Source: Rhizobium sp. Q54
Lineage (GTDB): Bacteria > Pseudomonadota > Alphaproteobacteria > SHVZ01
Assembly: GCA_945871425.1 (NCBI GenBank)
Contig: CAMBVS010000025.1
Coordinates: 1-49,885, forward strand
Direction of reading: 5' to 3'
DNA: 49,885 nucleotides
Shown here: positions 22,533 to 31,279 of the stretch, piece by piece
Position numbering within the stretch: the first letter of the stretch is position 1
How the letters are laid out: every line of letters begins with the position of its first letter
Notes under the pieces: model-generated
Told to the model about the DNA's origin: nothing
The model's input: the letters and a program-made list of their open reading frames with translations, nothing else
Databases searched by the model: none
Made by a program: the position numbers and the translations under genes

Positions 22533-23510
22533 TCAATCCAGCGACTGGACGAAGCTCGTGACCACGATCTCCTTCGCGTCAACCGTCTTGTCGGCCTGGC
22601 CCTGGGCCTGCCAGTAGGCGACCTGCTTGGCGATGTCCTTGGCGCTGAAGCGCGCTTCCGGGTCGATGTAGGGCAGGCCGGCGGCGATCGCGCCCTTCTG
22701 CTGCTCGGTGTACTTCGCCAGGATGTCGAGCGCCTTGTCGGTCGCGGCCTGGTCGCCCTTCTTCTGGAAGGCCAGATCATAGGCGGCGACGCCCTTCTTG
22801 TAGGCGCGGATGAAGCGCTCGACGGTGGCGCGCTTGCCCTCCAGCGTCTTCGGCGAGGTGAAGAGGGCGCCCAGCTGCCAGGGAGTCTCGTCGCCGGCCC
22901 AGCCGACGATCTTGGCATCGCCCCGGTCGAACATCGGCACGGCGACGGTCGATGGCAGGATCGCGGTGTCGGCCTGGCCGCCCTTGAGCGCGGAGACCAT
23001 GTTGGGGATGCTCTGCAGGGCGAGCAGCCGCGACTTGGAAAGGTCGAAGCCCTTCTTCTCGGCGAGCAGGCCGATCATGTAGTGGAAGGTCGATCCGACC
23101 TGGGTCATGGCGAAGGAACGGCCGGCGAAGTCGGCCGGCGAGCGGACGCCGGCATCATAGGCCTGGTTCGAGACCATGTAGGCCGAGAGCTTGTAGCCCG
23201 GCTCTTCGCGCGACTGGCCGGCGATGATCTTGAGCGCGCCCTTGCCCGCCAGATTGTAGAAGCCGGCAGTCAGGCCGGTGACGCCGAACTCGGCATCGCC
23301 GGAGACCACGGCGACGGCGACCGGCTGGGCCGCGGTGAAGAACTTGAACTCGACCTCGAGGCCCTCGGCGGCGAAGTGGCCGAGATCCTGCGCCAGAAAC
23401 ACCGGGCCGGACGAGGCCAGCTTCAGCACCGAGAGCGAGGTCTTCTCGGCCGCGGCCGGTTGCGCGCACGCCAGCAGCGCCGCCGCGGCGGCGATCCATG
23501 TCGGTCTCAT
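22533..23510 (-). CDS. ABC transporter substrate-binding protein, NMT1/SsuA-like
   Basis: 325 residues. A Sec signal peptide (PTWIAAAAALLACAQPAAAE) is followed by a two-lobed periplasmic binding domain of the NMT1/SsuA/TauA type: LSVLKLASSGPVFLAQDLG, VVSGDAEFGVTGLTAGFYNL, VGSTFHYMIGLLAEKKGFDL. The ligand cannot be read reliably: sulfonates, taurine, pyrimidine precursors or other small compounds are possible. No desulfonation or thiamine genes flank the operon. First gene of the importer operon; the palindromic element between it and the ATPase gene may stabilise its mRNA and raise its level over the membrane components. Confidence 0.9.
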   Translation of the reverse strand: MRPTWIAAAAALLACAQPAAAEKTSLSVLKLASSGPVFLAQDLGHFAAEGLEVEFKFFTAAQPVAVAVVSGDAEFGVTGLTAGFYNLAGKGALKIIAGQSREEPGYKLSAYMVSNQAYDAGVRSPADFAGRSFAMTQVGSTFHYMIGLLAEKKGFDLSKSRLLALQSIPNMVSALKGGQADTAILPSTVAVPMFDRGDAKIVGWAGDETPWQLGALFTSPKTLEGKRATVERFIRAYKKGVAAYDLAFQKKGDQAATDKALDILAKYTEQQKGAIAAGLPYIDPEARFSAKDIAKQVAYWQAQGQADKTVDAKEIVVTSFVQSLD

Positions 23511-23587
23511 CGGCTCATCCTCCGTCCCTTATTGTCTCTGGCTTTACGGGCTCCGCCGCCCGCTCGTCAATTGCCCCGCCCTGGACA

Positions 23588-24619
23588 TCACCGCCCGATG
23601 ACGGCGAGCGCGACCGGCTCGGCCTTGCCGCGCAGCGCCGTCGGGCCGAGATCGCGGCGGACGAGGCCCGGCGGCAGGCGAACGCCGTCCAGCGCCTCGG
23701 CCGAGGCCAGCACCAGGCCGCCGTGCTTCCGCGCCTCGTCGGCGATGCGGGCGGCGGTATTCAGGGTGTCGCCGAGGAAGGTGATCTCGCGCTTGAGGTC
23801 GCCGATCTCGCCGGCGATGACCGGCCCGGCATGGAGGGCGGCGCGCATCTCCGGCACCGCGCCGAAGTCGCGCCGCCAGGTCTCGGCGTCGCGGGCGACC
23901 GCGGCGTCTGCGTCGGCGGCGAAGCCCAGCGCCCGGCTGACGGCATCCGGTGTCCACTCCCAGGTCAGGATCATCTCGTCGCCGATGTAGCGATAGATGC
24001 GCCCGCCCGAGACCAGCAGCGGCTCGGTCAGCCGGTGGATCCAGCGGTCGAGGAAGGCGAGGAACCGTTCCGGCCCCAACCGCTCGGCCAGGCTCGTCGA
24101 GCCGACGATGTCCAGCAGCAGGAAGACCCGCCGCTCGGCCCGCGGGTAGCGATAGCGTCCGACCAGAACGGCGCCGAACACACCCGGGCCGATCAAGCGG
24201 CGGAGCTCGATCGCGACGCTGACCGTCACCACCAGCGCGATCGAGAAGAGCAGCGACTTCGGCAGGCTCGGATCGTCCAGGAAGGCGCCCTGCGGCGGCC
24301 AGATCAGGTAATATGCCGCGAGGTGGCCGACGATCAGCAGGGTGGCCATGACCACGCCGTTGACCGCGAGATAGACGAGGAGCGGCAGCCGCTTCAGCCG
24401 GCGCCCGAGGCCGGTCTCGAGTCCGAACAGCATCCACAGCAGCACCGGCGTTCCGATCAGGAGACCGCTGCCGATCCCGATCGAGATCGAACGCAGCAGC
24501 GGCCGATCGGGAAACAGCATGATGGTGAAGATCACCGCGGCGATGCAGGTGAAGGTCATCGTCCAGGCGGCGGTGGCGACCCGGTTCTGCGCGCGCGGCC
24601 CCGGCAATATTCGGTTCAT
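23588..24619 (-). CDS. Membrane-bound class III adenylate/guanylate cyclase
   Basis: 343 residues from the ATG at 24619, which has AAAGGA upstream. The N-terminal part has about four membrane helices (TAAWTMTFTCIAAVIFTIML, SIGIGSGLLIGTPVLLWMLF, LLVYLAVNGVVMATLLIVG, LLFSIALVVTVSVAIELRRL). The C-terminal cyclase domain has metal aspartates in FLLLDIVGST and YRYIGDEMILTW. The later purine-binding Asp and transition-state Asn/Arg are in FLGDTLNTAARI. The purine-specifying Lys position, three residues before Gly-Asp, holds Arg. It probably makes cAMP in response to a membrane signal. It is separate from the ABC operon. The 140 bp between it and paiB is a divergent promoter region. Confidence 0.9.
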   Translation of the reverse strand: MNRILPGPRAQNRVATAAWTMTFTCIAAVIFTIMLFPDRPLLRSISIGIGSGLLIGTPVLLWMLFGLETGLGRRLKRLPLLVYLAVNGVVMATLLIVGHLAAYYLIWPPQGAFLDDPSLPKSLLFSIALVVTVSVAIELRRLIGPGVFGAVLVGRYRYPRAERRVFLLLDIVGSTSLAERLGPERFLAFLDRWIHRLTEPLLVSGGRIYRYIGDEMILTWEWTPDAVSRALGFAADADAAVARDAETWRRDFGAVPEMRAALHAGPVIAGEIGDLKREITFLGDTLNTAARIADEARKHGGLVLASAEALDGVRLPPGLVRRDLGPTALRGKAEPVALAVIGR

Positions 24620-24759
24620 CCGTGTCCTTTGCGGGGCGGGCAGGGTCCGCAATGCTGGTCCGTCGACAGCTCATTCTGACACGATTTGCCCTGGGGCGCG
24701 GGACGGTGCCGCGCGAATGCCGTCTTGCCGCGCGGAGTCGGGCCAAGTAGACGACAGCC

Positions 24760-25380
24760 ATGTACACGCCCAGGCATTTCGCCGCCGAGGATGAGGCCGG
24801 TCTCGACCTGATCGAGCGCCACGGTTTCGGTGCGCTGATCATGACCGTCGACGGCAAGCCCGAGATCTCGCACCTGCCCTTCGTGCTCGACCGCGAGGGG
24901 AACCGGTTGCTTGCGCACGCGGCCCGCGCCAACCCGATCTGGAAGGCGATGGACGGATCGGCGGAAGCGACCGCCGTCTTCAACGGGCCGAACGCCTATG
25001 TCTCGCCCGACTGGTACGAGAAGCCGGCCGCCGCGGTCCCGACCTGGAACTATGCCGTCGTCCATGTCCATGGCCGGCCGGCGACGCTGGACGATGCCGG
25101 GCTGATCGACGTGCTGGCGCGTCTCTCGGCGCTGCATGAGGCGAGGCTTGCGCCGAAGCGGCCCTGGACGGTCGACAAGCTGGCCGACGAATTCTTCGCC
25201 GGATTGAGGAAGGCGATCGTGGGCTTCGCGCTGCCGCTTGAGCGGATCGAGACCAAGATCAAGATGAGCCAGAACCGGCCGGCCGCCGACTATGCCCGCG
25301 TCCACGACGCGCTGGCGGCGCAGGACGATGCCGACGCGAAGGCGACGGCGGCGATGATGGCGGCGCTTCAGCCGCGATAG
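24760..25380 (+). CDS. PaiB-family FMN-binding protein / negative regulator
   Basis: 206 residues of the PaiB split-barrel family: MYTPRHFAAEDEAGLDLIE at the N-terminus, FGALIMTVDGKPEISHLPFV, LLAHAARANPIWKAM, AYVSPDWYEKPAAAVPTWNY followed by AVVHVHGRP, and IETKIKMSQNRPAAD at the end. Bacillus PaiB represses sporulation and degradative enzyme genes, but most relatives are probably flavin- or heme-binding oxidoreductases. It is monocistronic. Its 3' end overlaps the Rieske-protein gene by 13 bp, convergent. Confidence 0.92.
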   Translation: MYTPRHFAAEDEAGLDLIERHGFGALIMTVDGKPEISHLPFVLDREGNRLLAHAARANPIWKAMDGSAEATAVFNGPNAYVSPDWYEKPAAAVPTWNYAVVHVHGRPATLDDAGLIDVLARLSALHEARLAPKRPWTVDKLADEFFAGLRKAIVGFALPLERIETKIKMSQNRPAADYARVHDALAAQDDADAKATAAMMAALQPR

Positions 25381-25697
25381 ACCACCCAGCCGTCCTCGAC
25401 CGCGACCTCGACCGCCTGCAGGGACTCGCCCTCGCAGGGGCCGGCGACGCAAAGCCCGCTCTCCGGCAGGAACAGGGCGCCATGCGTGGCGCAGATCAGG
25501 TGGCGGTCGTCGGGGTGGAAGAACTTGTCGGGCACCCAGTCGAGCGGTGTGCCGACATGCGGGCAGACGTTGAGGTAGCCCTTGATCGCTCTTTCCCAGC
25601 GGACGACGAAGATCCGCCGCTGCGTCGGGCTCTCGCCGACGGTGAAGCCGCGGGCGTCGCCGTCCTCGATCTCCTCCTCACAACAGAGGCGGATCAC
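25368..25697 (-). CDS. Rieske [2Fe-2S] ferredoxin-like protein
   Basis: 109 residues from a GTG at 25697 that overlaps the EVE-gene stop as GTGA. The cluster ligands are Cys45 and His47 (NVCPHVGTPLDW) and Cys69 and His72 (ICATHGALFLPESGLC), the CxH/CxxH pattern of Rieske centres. An N-terminal CC (IRLCCEEEIEDGDARGF) is extra. There is no membrane helix, so it is a soluble electron carrier or redox-sensing subunit; the partner enzyme is not evident. It is the last gene of the tsaD-gpsA-yciI-EVE operon. Confidence 0.9.
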   Translation of the reverse strand: MIRLCCEEEIEDGDARGFTVGESPTQRRIFVVRWERAIKGYLNVCPHVGTPLDWVPDKFFHPDDRHLICATHGALFLPESGLCVAGPCEGESLQAVEVAVEDGWVVYRG

Positions 25698-26107
25698 GGC
25701 GTGACGCCACCCATCTTGCAGATGGCGGCCCAGTGAGCATCGGAGACCGGCGAGACCGAGAGCCGCGAATGCGTCACCAGGAACATGTCGGCGAATTTCG
25801 GATCGATCTTGATCGCCTTCAGCGTCACCGGCGTCTTCAGCGGCTTCACCGGCACCAGCTCGACCACGACGAACTTTCCGGTCGGGTCGGTCGGATCGGG
25901 ATAGTGCTCCTTGTCGACCTTCATGACGCCGACGACCTCGAGCCCCTCGTTCGAGTGATAGAAGAAGGCGAGGTCGCCCTTCTTCATCGCCTTCATGTTG
26001 GCGGCGGCCTGGTGGTTGCGCACCCCGTCCCACATGGTCCGGCCCTTCTTCACCAGGTCGGTCCAGGAGAAGGCGTCGGGCTCGGACTTCATCAGCCAGT
26101 GCTTCAT
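25694..26107 (-). CDS. EVE-domain protein
   Basis: 137 residues forming a single EVE (PUA-like) domain, which reads modified bases in RNA or DNA. Motifs are HWLMKSEPDAFSWTDL, WDGVRNHQAAANMKAMKKGD and LAFFYHSNEGLEVVGVMKV. The WDGVRN block shapes the binding pocket in thymocyte nuclear protein 1 homologues. It is part of the gpsA-yciI-EVE arrangement conserved in alphaproteobacteria, where its cellular target is unknown. Overlaps the Rieske gene at its 3' end; its start is 13 bp after the yciI stop. Confidence 0.95.
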   Translation of the reverse strand: MKHWLMKSEPDAFSWTDLVKKGRTMWDGVRNHQAAANMKAMKKGDLAFFYHSNEGLEVVGVMKVDKEHYPDPTDPTGKFVVVELVPVKPLKTPVTLKAIKIDPKFADMFLVTHSRLSVSPVSDAHWAAICKMGGVTP

Positions 26108-26120
26108 GGCGAAGGCTCCC

Positions 26121-26426
26121 TCAGCCTGGCGGGCCGCCGACGCCGGGGTCGGAGAACACCTTGCGCCAGGGCGAGACGGTCAGCGTCTGGAACAGGCCGA
26201 CCTTGTCGTAGGGATCGCCGGCGAGGAAGACCTTGAGGTCGGCCTCGTCCTTGGCCTCGACCAGGAAGAGGCTGCCGATCGGCGACTTGCCGTCGGGCGT
26301 GAGCACGGGCCCGGCGGCGAATAGGCGCGAGACCTGGGTCTTCAGGTATTCGAGATGGACCGGCCGGGTCTTGAGCCGGAGCGCGAGGCCGCCCTGCTTG
26401 TCGAGGCGGTGCACGTAGTAAAGCAT
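26121..26426 (-). CDS. YciI family protein
   Basis: 101 residues. The YciI ferredoxin-like fold is shown by MLYYVHRLDKQGG, the conserved His in RPVHLEYL, GKSPIGSLFLVEAKDEADLK and the AGDPYDKVGLF block with its Asp-Pro, which includes the putative catalytic His-Asp pair. The biochemical role in most bacteria is unknown. It lies 60 bp downstream of gpsA on the same strand and precedes the EVE gene. Confidence 0.93.
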   Translation of the reverse strand: MLYYVHRLDKQGGLALRLKTRPVHLEYLKTQVSRLFAAGPVLTPDGKSPIGSLFLVEAKDEADLKVFLAGDPYDKVGLFQTLTVSPWRKVFSDPGVGGPPG

Positions 26427-26486
26427 CGATGCTCCTAGGGAGAGAGAGGCGCCGACGCTAGCCGAGGTGCCGTTTCGGCGCCAGTG

Positions 26487-27479
26487 CTAGCTCCAGCCCT
26501 CGGCCTTGGGCGGCCGCCCGAGCAGCCTCTGCACCGCGTCGGCGACCGAGAGCCCGGCATTGACGACGTCGTCGACCGCTTCGACCAGCGGCATCTCGAC
26601 GCCGAGCCGCTTGGCCCGCAATCGCACCGGATGCGCGGTGGCAACGCCTTCGACCACGGCGCGGCTGCCGGACGTCGCCTCCGCCACGGTCTGGCCCCGT
26701 CCCAGCGCCACGCCGAGGCGATGGTTGCGCGAGCTGGCGCCGGTGCAGGTCAGCACCAGGTCGCCGAGACCGGCGAGGCCGGTCAGCGTCTCCGCTCTTG
26801 CGCCGAGCGCGCGGCCGAGCCGGATCAGCTCGGCGAGGCCGCGGGTGATGACGGCGGCGCGCGCATTGTCGCCGAGGCCGGCGCCCTCGACGATCCCGGC
26901 GGCGATCGCCAGCACGTTCTTGACCGCGCCGCCGATCTCGGCACCGACCGGATCGTCGGCGACGTAAAGCCGGAAGGTCGGGCGGGCGAGGCGGGCGGCC
27001 ATCCGCTCGGCGAGGCTGGGAGGCATGCTCGCCAGCACCAGCGCGGTCGGCAGTCCCTTGGCGACCTCGTGCGCGAAGCTGGGGCCGGAGAGCACGGCGA
27101 GCGGCCGGCCGGGCATCGCCTCGGCCGCCGCCTCCGTCATCAGGGCGCCGCTCTTCGCCTCGATCCCCTTGGCGCAGAGCACGACCGGCACGTCGCCGGC
27201 GAGCGAGCGCGTGAGGTCGCGGGCGACGGCACGGAGGAACTGGGCCGGCACCGCCAGCAGCGCCGCCTCGGCCCCGGCCGTGGCCTCGGCGAGATCGCTG
27301 GTGGCGCGGATCTTGGGATCGAGCGGGATACTCGGAAGGAATAGGGCGTTCTCGTGCGCCTCCGCGATCCCGGCAGCGACCTCCGGCTCGCGTGCCCACA
27401 GCGTCACCTCGCCGCCGTGCGCGGCGACCTGGGCCAGCGCCGTGCCCCAGGCGCCGGCGCCGATGACGGCGATCCTCAT
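26487..27479 (-). CDS. gpsA: NAD(P)-dependent glycerol-3-phosphate dehydrogenase
   Basis: Reduces dihydroxyacetone phosphate to sn-glycerol 3-phosphate for phospholipid synthesis. 330 residues, the usual length. Dinucleotide loop [14 protein letters not shown] at the N-terminus, catalytic Lys in [26 protein letters not shown], and the C-terminal helical domain with [20 protein letters not shown], the substrate-binding signature. The ATG at 27479 overlaps the tsaD stop as ATGA. Confidence 0.97.
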   Translation of the reverse strand: MRIAVIGAGAWGTALAQVAAHGGEVTLWAREPEVAAGIAEAHENALFLPSIPLDPKIRATSDLAEATAGAEAALLAVPAQFLRAVARDLTRSLAGDVPVVLCAKGIEAKSGALMTEAAAEAMPGRPLAVLSGPSFAHEVAKGLPTALVLASMPPSLAERMAARLARPTFRLYVADDPVGAEIGGAVKNVLAIAAGIVEGAGLGDNARAAVITRGLAELIRLGRALGARAETLTGLAGLGDLVLTCTGASSRNHRLGVALGRGQTVAEATSGSRAVVEGVATAHPVRLRAKRLGVEMPLVEAVDDVVNAGLSVADAVQRLLGRPPKAEGWS

Positions 27480-28543
27480 GCCTTCGCTCCTGCATAGGGC
27501 GCCGGCGGCGCGTCGGCATCGAGAGGCCAGCGCGGGCGCGGCGCGAAGTCGAGGCCGTCCTCGTCGCCCAGGCGCCGGCGCTCGATCCCGGCCCAGGCGA
27601 TCATCGCCGCGTTGTCTGTGCAGAGTGACAGCGGCGGCGCGACGAAGCGCACGTCATGCGCGCGGGCGAGCTCGCCCAAAACCTCGCGCAGCCGGGTGTT
27701 GGCGGCGACGCCTCCGGCCACCACCAGCGTATGGCCGGGGCCATGCTCTTCGGCAAAGCGCCGAAGCGCGTTCCGCGTGCGGTCGGCGAGCGAGGCGGCG
27801 ACCGACTCCTGGAAGCTGGCCGCCAGATCGGCCTGCTCGGTCGCCGCCGGCGGATGGCCGAGCGCGTCGACGGCATGGGCGACCGCGGTCTTGAGGCCGG
27901 AGAAGGAGAAGTCGGAGCCGGGCCGGCCGATCATCGGCCGCGGCAGCTTGTGGTGCGTGGGATCGCCGGCCCTTGCCGCACGCTCGATCGCCGGGCCGCC
28001 GGGGAATCCCAGGCCCAGCTTCTTCGCCGCCTTGTCGAAGGCTTCGCCGGCGGCGTCGTCGACGGTGGTGCCGTAGCGCCGGTAGCGGCCGACGCCCTCG
28101 ACCGCCAGCAGCTGGCAATGGCCGCCCGAGACCAGCAGCAGCAGATAGGGGAAGGGGACGTCGTCGGAGAGGCGCGGGCTCAGCGCATGCCCCTCCAGGT
28201 GGTTGACCGCGAGGAAGGGAAGCCCGCGGGCGAGCGCCAGCGCCTTGCCCATGGTGGATCCCACGATGACGCCGCCAATCAGGCCGGGCCCGGACGTGGC
28301 CGCGATCAGGTCGAGATCGGCGAAGCCCAGCTTCGCCTCGTCGAGGGCGCGGCGGACTAGGCCCTGCAGCAGCTCCAGATGCGCGCGCGCCGCCACCTCC
28401 GGCACGACGCCGCCATAGGGGCGGTGCCGGTCGAGCTGGGAGGCGACGATACTGGAGAGGATGCGGCGGTCGCCGTCGACGATCGCCGCCGCCGTCTCGT
28501 CACAGCTCGTCTCGATGCCAAGCGCGCGCATGATAGGCGTCAT
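27476..28543 (-). CDS. tsaD: tRNA N6-threonylcarbamoyladenosine synthase subunit TsaD
   Basis: Transfers threonylcarbamoyl to A37 of ANN-decoding tRNAs, with TsaB/TsaE. 355 residues from 28543; an internal ATG at 28531 ([20 protein letters not shown]) gives the more typical N-terminus. Metal-binding His pair in [16 protein letters not shown]-binding [25 protein letters not shown], and [14 protein letters not shown] followed later by [10 protein letters not shown]. It begins the tsaD-gpsA-yciI-EVE-Rieske operon. In many alphaproteobacteria hemC is the divergent neighbour; here hemC lies 3.8 kb away with five other genes in between. Confidence 0.96.
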   Translation of the reverse strand: MTPIMRALGIETSCDETAAAIVDGDRRILSSIVASQLDRHRPYGGVVPEVAARAHLELLQGLVRRALDEAKLGFADLDLIAATSGPGLIGGVIVGSTMGKALALARGLPFLAVNHLEGHALSPRLSDDVPFPYLLLLVSGGHCQLLAVEGVGRYRRYGTTVDDAAGEAFDKAAKKLGLGFPGGPAIERAARAGDPTHHKLPRPMIGRPGSDFSFSGLKTAVAHAVDALGHPPAATEQADLAASFQESVAASLADRTRNALRRFAEEHGPGHTLVVAGGVAANTRLREVLGELARAHDVRFVAPPLSLCTDNAAMIAWAGIERRRLGDEDGLDFAPRPRWPLDADAPPAPYAGAKA

Positions 28544-28607
28544 AGCACGCTGGACAGGATCGTGCCGATCCTGCATCCGTGCGCCATCGTCCTCAGGAAA
28601 GACCGCC

Positions 28608-29042
28608 ATGACCCACACCACGGAAATCGCCCCCGGCCTCGCCGTCGCCGCGCAGATCGAGGCGGCCGACCTGGCCCGGCTGGCGGGCCAGGGCTTCAAG
28701 ACCGTCATCAACAACCGCCCCGACAGCGAGGGCGTTCCGGTGACAGCCGCCGCCGCCCGTGCCGAGGCGGCGCGCCTCGGCCTCCGCTACGAATACCTGC
28801 CGGTCACCTCGGCGACGATGACGGCCGCCGACCTCGCCGCCTTCGACCGGCTGGTCAAGGACAGCCCGAAGCCGATCGTCGCGCACTGCCGGTCGGGCAC
28901 GCGCTGCTATCTCCTGTGGGCGACGACCGAGGTGGTCAACGGCCGCGCCGATGCGGCGGCACTGGTCGCCGAGGCGGCGGCCAAGGGATTCGACATCAAG
29001 TCGCTGCCGGCGGTAGCGGCGAAGCTGAAGCAGGCAACGTGA
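28608..29042 (+). CDS. Beta-lactamase-hydrolase-like / DUF442 protein tyrosine phosphatase-like protein
   Basis: 144 residues with AGGAAAG upstream of the ATG. The fold is of the TIGR01244/DUF442 type: ITPGL-like start ([20 protein letters not shown]), [13 protein letters not shown], and the Cys loop [15 protein letters not shown] resembling a phosphatase P-loop. In other bacteria this module is fused to an ETHE1-like persulfide dioxygenase (Blh/CstB-like) and is linked to sulfide or persulfide metabolism; here it stands alone. It is divergent from tsaD. Its stop overlaps the GNAT gene as GTGA. Confidence 0.88.
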   Translation: MTHTTEIAPGLAVAAQIEAADLARLAGQGFKTVINNRPDSEGVPVTAAAARAEAARLGLRYEYLPVTSATMTAADLAAFDRLVKDSPKPIVAHCRSGTRCYLLWATTEVVNGRADAAALVAEAAAKGFDIKSLPAVAAKLKQAT

Positions 29043-29530
29043 GCGCGACCGTCATCATCCGTCCGGCCCGCGACGAAGACCGGGACGCGTTGATCGAGCA
29101 GTTCCAGGGGCTGAACCAGCACGAGGAACCGTTCGTCGGCAACCGGCGCCTCGATCGCGAGGGCGCCGTGGCCTCCCTGAACTTCGCCGACAGGAAGGTC
29201 GCCGACAGCAATGGCGTACGATTGGTGGTCGAGGTCGAGGGCCGGGTGGTCGGCCACCTCTACCTTACCTTCGAGCGCCATGGCGCCTGCGTCCGCGACG
29301 AGGTGCGCGACTACGGCTATGTCTCGGAACTCTTCGTGCGCGAGGAGATGCGTGGCCGCGGCCTGGGACGCGCCTTGCTGCTGGAGGCGGAACGGCTGAC
29401 CAGAGAGCGCGGTCTCGGTCACATGATGCTGGGCGTCATCACCGGCAACGCGATCGCCGAACGCGCCTATGCGCGCTTTGGCTTCAAGTCCTACGCGACC
29501 GACCTGATCAAGCCGATCGGCAAGCCGTAG
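29039..29530 (+). CDS. GNAT family N-acetyltransferase
   Basis: 163 residues from GTG 29039, which overlaps the preceding stop. GNAT motifs: RPARDEDRDALIEQF at the start, VVEVEGRVVGHLYL, YVSELFVREEMRGRGLGRAL (acetyl-CoA-binding Q/RxxGxG/A loop) and AERAYARFGFKSYATDLI at the end. The acceptor is unknown. It is translationally coupled to the DUF442 gene and followed after 5 bp by a small kinase-like gene, so the three form an operon. Confidence 0.93.
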   Translation: MSATVIIRPARDEDRDALIEQFQGLNQHEEPFVGNRRLDREGAVASLNFADRKVADSNGVRLVVEVEGRVVGHLYLTFERHGACVRDEVRDYGYVSELFVREEMRGRGLGRALLLEAERLTRERGLGHMMLGVITGNAIAERAYARFGFKSYATDLIKPIGKP

Positions 29531-29535
29531 CGGCG

Positions 29536-30039
29536 ATGAACGCCGTCTTCGTCTCCGGCCCGATCAATTCCGGGAAGTCGACGGTCGCCGCGCTCTTGAG
29601 CCGGATGGTGCCCGAGGGCCGCTTCCTCGACGGCGACGACTACGCGCCCCGCGACCAGCCTTTCGAGAAACGGATCGTCATCGGGCTCGCCCGCCTGGTC
29701 GAGGCCGCGCTCCTGGAGGCCGGGAAGGGCCGGATGGTCGCCGCCGCCCATCCCCTGTCGGCCGCCGACTGGACGGCGGTGGCCGAGGCGTTCACCCGCC
29801 ATCGTGTGGAGGCGCGCTGCGTCACCCTGGCGCCGCCGCTCGCCCTCGCGCTGACGAACCGAGGCAGCCGTGCCCTCGGCGATTGGGAGCGCAACCGGAT
29901 CGCCGAAATGTACGAGCTTGGCTTCGAGCGGCCGTCCTTCGGTCTCATCCTCGACAATTCGGGCGAGACGCCGGAGGCGACCGCGCGGCGCATCCACCGT
30001 GCGCTCGGTCTTCCGGCCGTCGCCGGCCAGAGCCTCTAA
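29536..30039 (+). CDS. Small P-loop kinase-like protein
   Basis: 167 residues. Walker A is at residues 8-16 (GPINSGKST), followed by FLDGDDYAPRD, where the Asp pair could act as acceptor-site or Mg residues, and a lid-like segment TNRGSRALGDWERNRI. The size and architecture recall gluconokinase, shikimate kinase or adenylylsulfate kinase-like P-loop enzymes, but no substrate signature matches well. Third gene of the DUF442-GNAT-kinase operon. Its stop overlaps the convergent amidohydrolase by 4 bp. Confidence 0.75.
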   Translation: MNAVFVSGPINSGKSTVAALLSRMVPEGRFLDGDDYAPRDQPFEKRIVIGLARLVEAALLEAGKGRMVAAAHPLSAADWTAVAEAFTRHRVEARCVTLAPPLALALTNRGSRALGDWERNRIAEMYELGFERPSFGLILDNSGETPEATARRIHRALGLPAVAGQSL

Positions 30040-31184
30040 GCGGCCTCGCCGTCGTGCCACCACCTGCCGCCGAGCACCGTGCCGCGCAGGCCGAGGCGCT
30101 TCTTGCCTTTCAGCGTCACCCCGACGGTGTCGAGATAGTCGAAGCTCCCGTCCTGGACCTCGATCAGGACGGCGTCGCCGGGTGCGCCGGGCCTGAGATT
30201 GCCGAGATCCGGCCGGCGGACCGCGAGGGCCGGGGCCTCGGTCGCTGCCTTGACCACGTCCGGCATCGGCATGCCGAGGCAGAGCATCTTCGACATGGTG
30301 TGAAGCGTCGAGTAGGCCGGGCCGTTGATCGAGCGGATGTGGACGTCGGAGGAGATGACGTCGGGCGGGAATCCTGCCTTCAGCATCGCCGCCGCGGTCT
30401 CGAAGCTGAAGGCGCCGGCGCCGTGGCCGACATCGAAGATGACGCCCATCTTCCGCGCCTCCTCGGCGATCGGCAGCACCCGGCCCTTGGTGTCGAGCGC
30501 ATGGCTCAAGGTCGGGCGGCAGCAATGGGTCAGCACGTCGCCGGGGCGAAGCCGTTCCAGGATGTCGACGAAGCGCGGCGGCGGCGGACCGACATGGGCC
30601 ATCATCGGCAATCCTAAGAGCTGAGCCGCCTCGCGGGCGAGGTCGAGGGCGCCGATGCCGAGAGATCCAGAGGTGTTGTAGCCGATGCGGACCTTGACCC
30701 CGACGATCAGGTCGGGGTGCTCGCGGGCGACGCGCACGCATTCCTCGATGTTCATCAGCTCGGGGATCTGCGCCTCGCCATAGGCGGTCACCGGGCCGAG
30801 CCCGAAGATGCCGGGATAGGAGATGTTGAGGTAGGCGAGGATCCGGGTCTCCGAGCGCTCGATCACGTGCTTGCGGAAGCCTAAGAAATTGCCGGCGCCG
30901 GCGGTGCCGGCATCGATGCTGGTGGTGGTGCCGCTGTCGCGGCCGAGCTGGTCGGCGTCGATGCCGCAGCCGGTCCCGCCCCAGTAGACATGGGTGTGCA
31001 GGTCGACGATGCCGGGAATCACGGTGAATCCCCGGGCCGAGCGCACGGCTTTCGCCGCCTTGCGGTCGAGGCCGGGGCCGATGGCGCTGACCTTGCCGTC
31101 CGTGAAGGCGACGTCGGCGGGGCCGTTCAGGCCCTGGGCTGAGTCGATGACATGGCCATCGACGATCATGAGGTCGTGCTGCAT
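30036..31184 (-). CDS. Amidohydrolase/deacetylase-family metallohydrolase
   Basis: 382 residues of the amidohydrolase superfamily, dihydroorotase-like branch. The first metal site is PGIVDLHTHVYWGGT (His63, His65), the bridging Lys is in VGVKVRIGYNTSGS, later His ligands are in MMAHVGPPPP and VLTHCCRPT, and the catalytic Asp is in ISSDVHIRS. Related enzymes (EF_0837/Atu3266 type) act on N-acetyl or O-acetyl amino and hydroxy acids, such as acetyl-(R)-mandelate; the natural substrate here is unknown. Monocistronic on the minus strand, about 95 bp from the dioxygenase gene. Confidence 0.88.
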   Translation of the reverse strand: MQHDLMIVDGHVIDSAQGLNGPADVAFTDGKVSAIGPGLDRKAAKAVRSARGFTVIPGIVDLHTHVYWGGTGCGIDADQLGRDSGTTTSIDAGTAGAGNFLGFRKHVIERSETRILAYLNISYPGIFGLGPVTAYGEAQIPELMNIEECVRVAREHPDLIVGVKVRIGYNTSGSLGIGALDLAREAAQLLGLPMMAHVGPPPPRFVDILERLRPGDVLTHCCRPTLSHALDTKGRVLPIAEEARKMGVIFDVGHGAGAFSFETAAAMLKAGFPPDVISSDVHIRSINGPAYSTLHTMSKMLCLGMPMPDVVKAATEAPALAVRRPDLGNLRPGAPGDAVLIEVQDGSFDYLDTVGVTLKGKKRLGLRGTVLGGRWWHDGEAA

Positions 31185-31279
31185 GGGAATCCCGGAGGAG
31201 AGGAGGAGGCCGGCGCCGAGGGTATGTTCCCCGCGCCGTCCCGCCTACCTCAAGCCGACCGCCGCGAAACCCGCCGGCG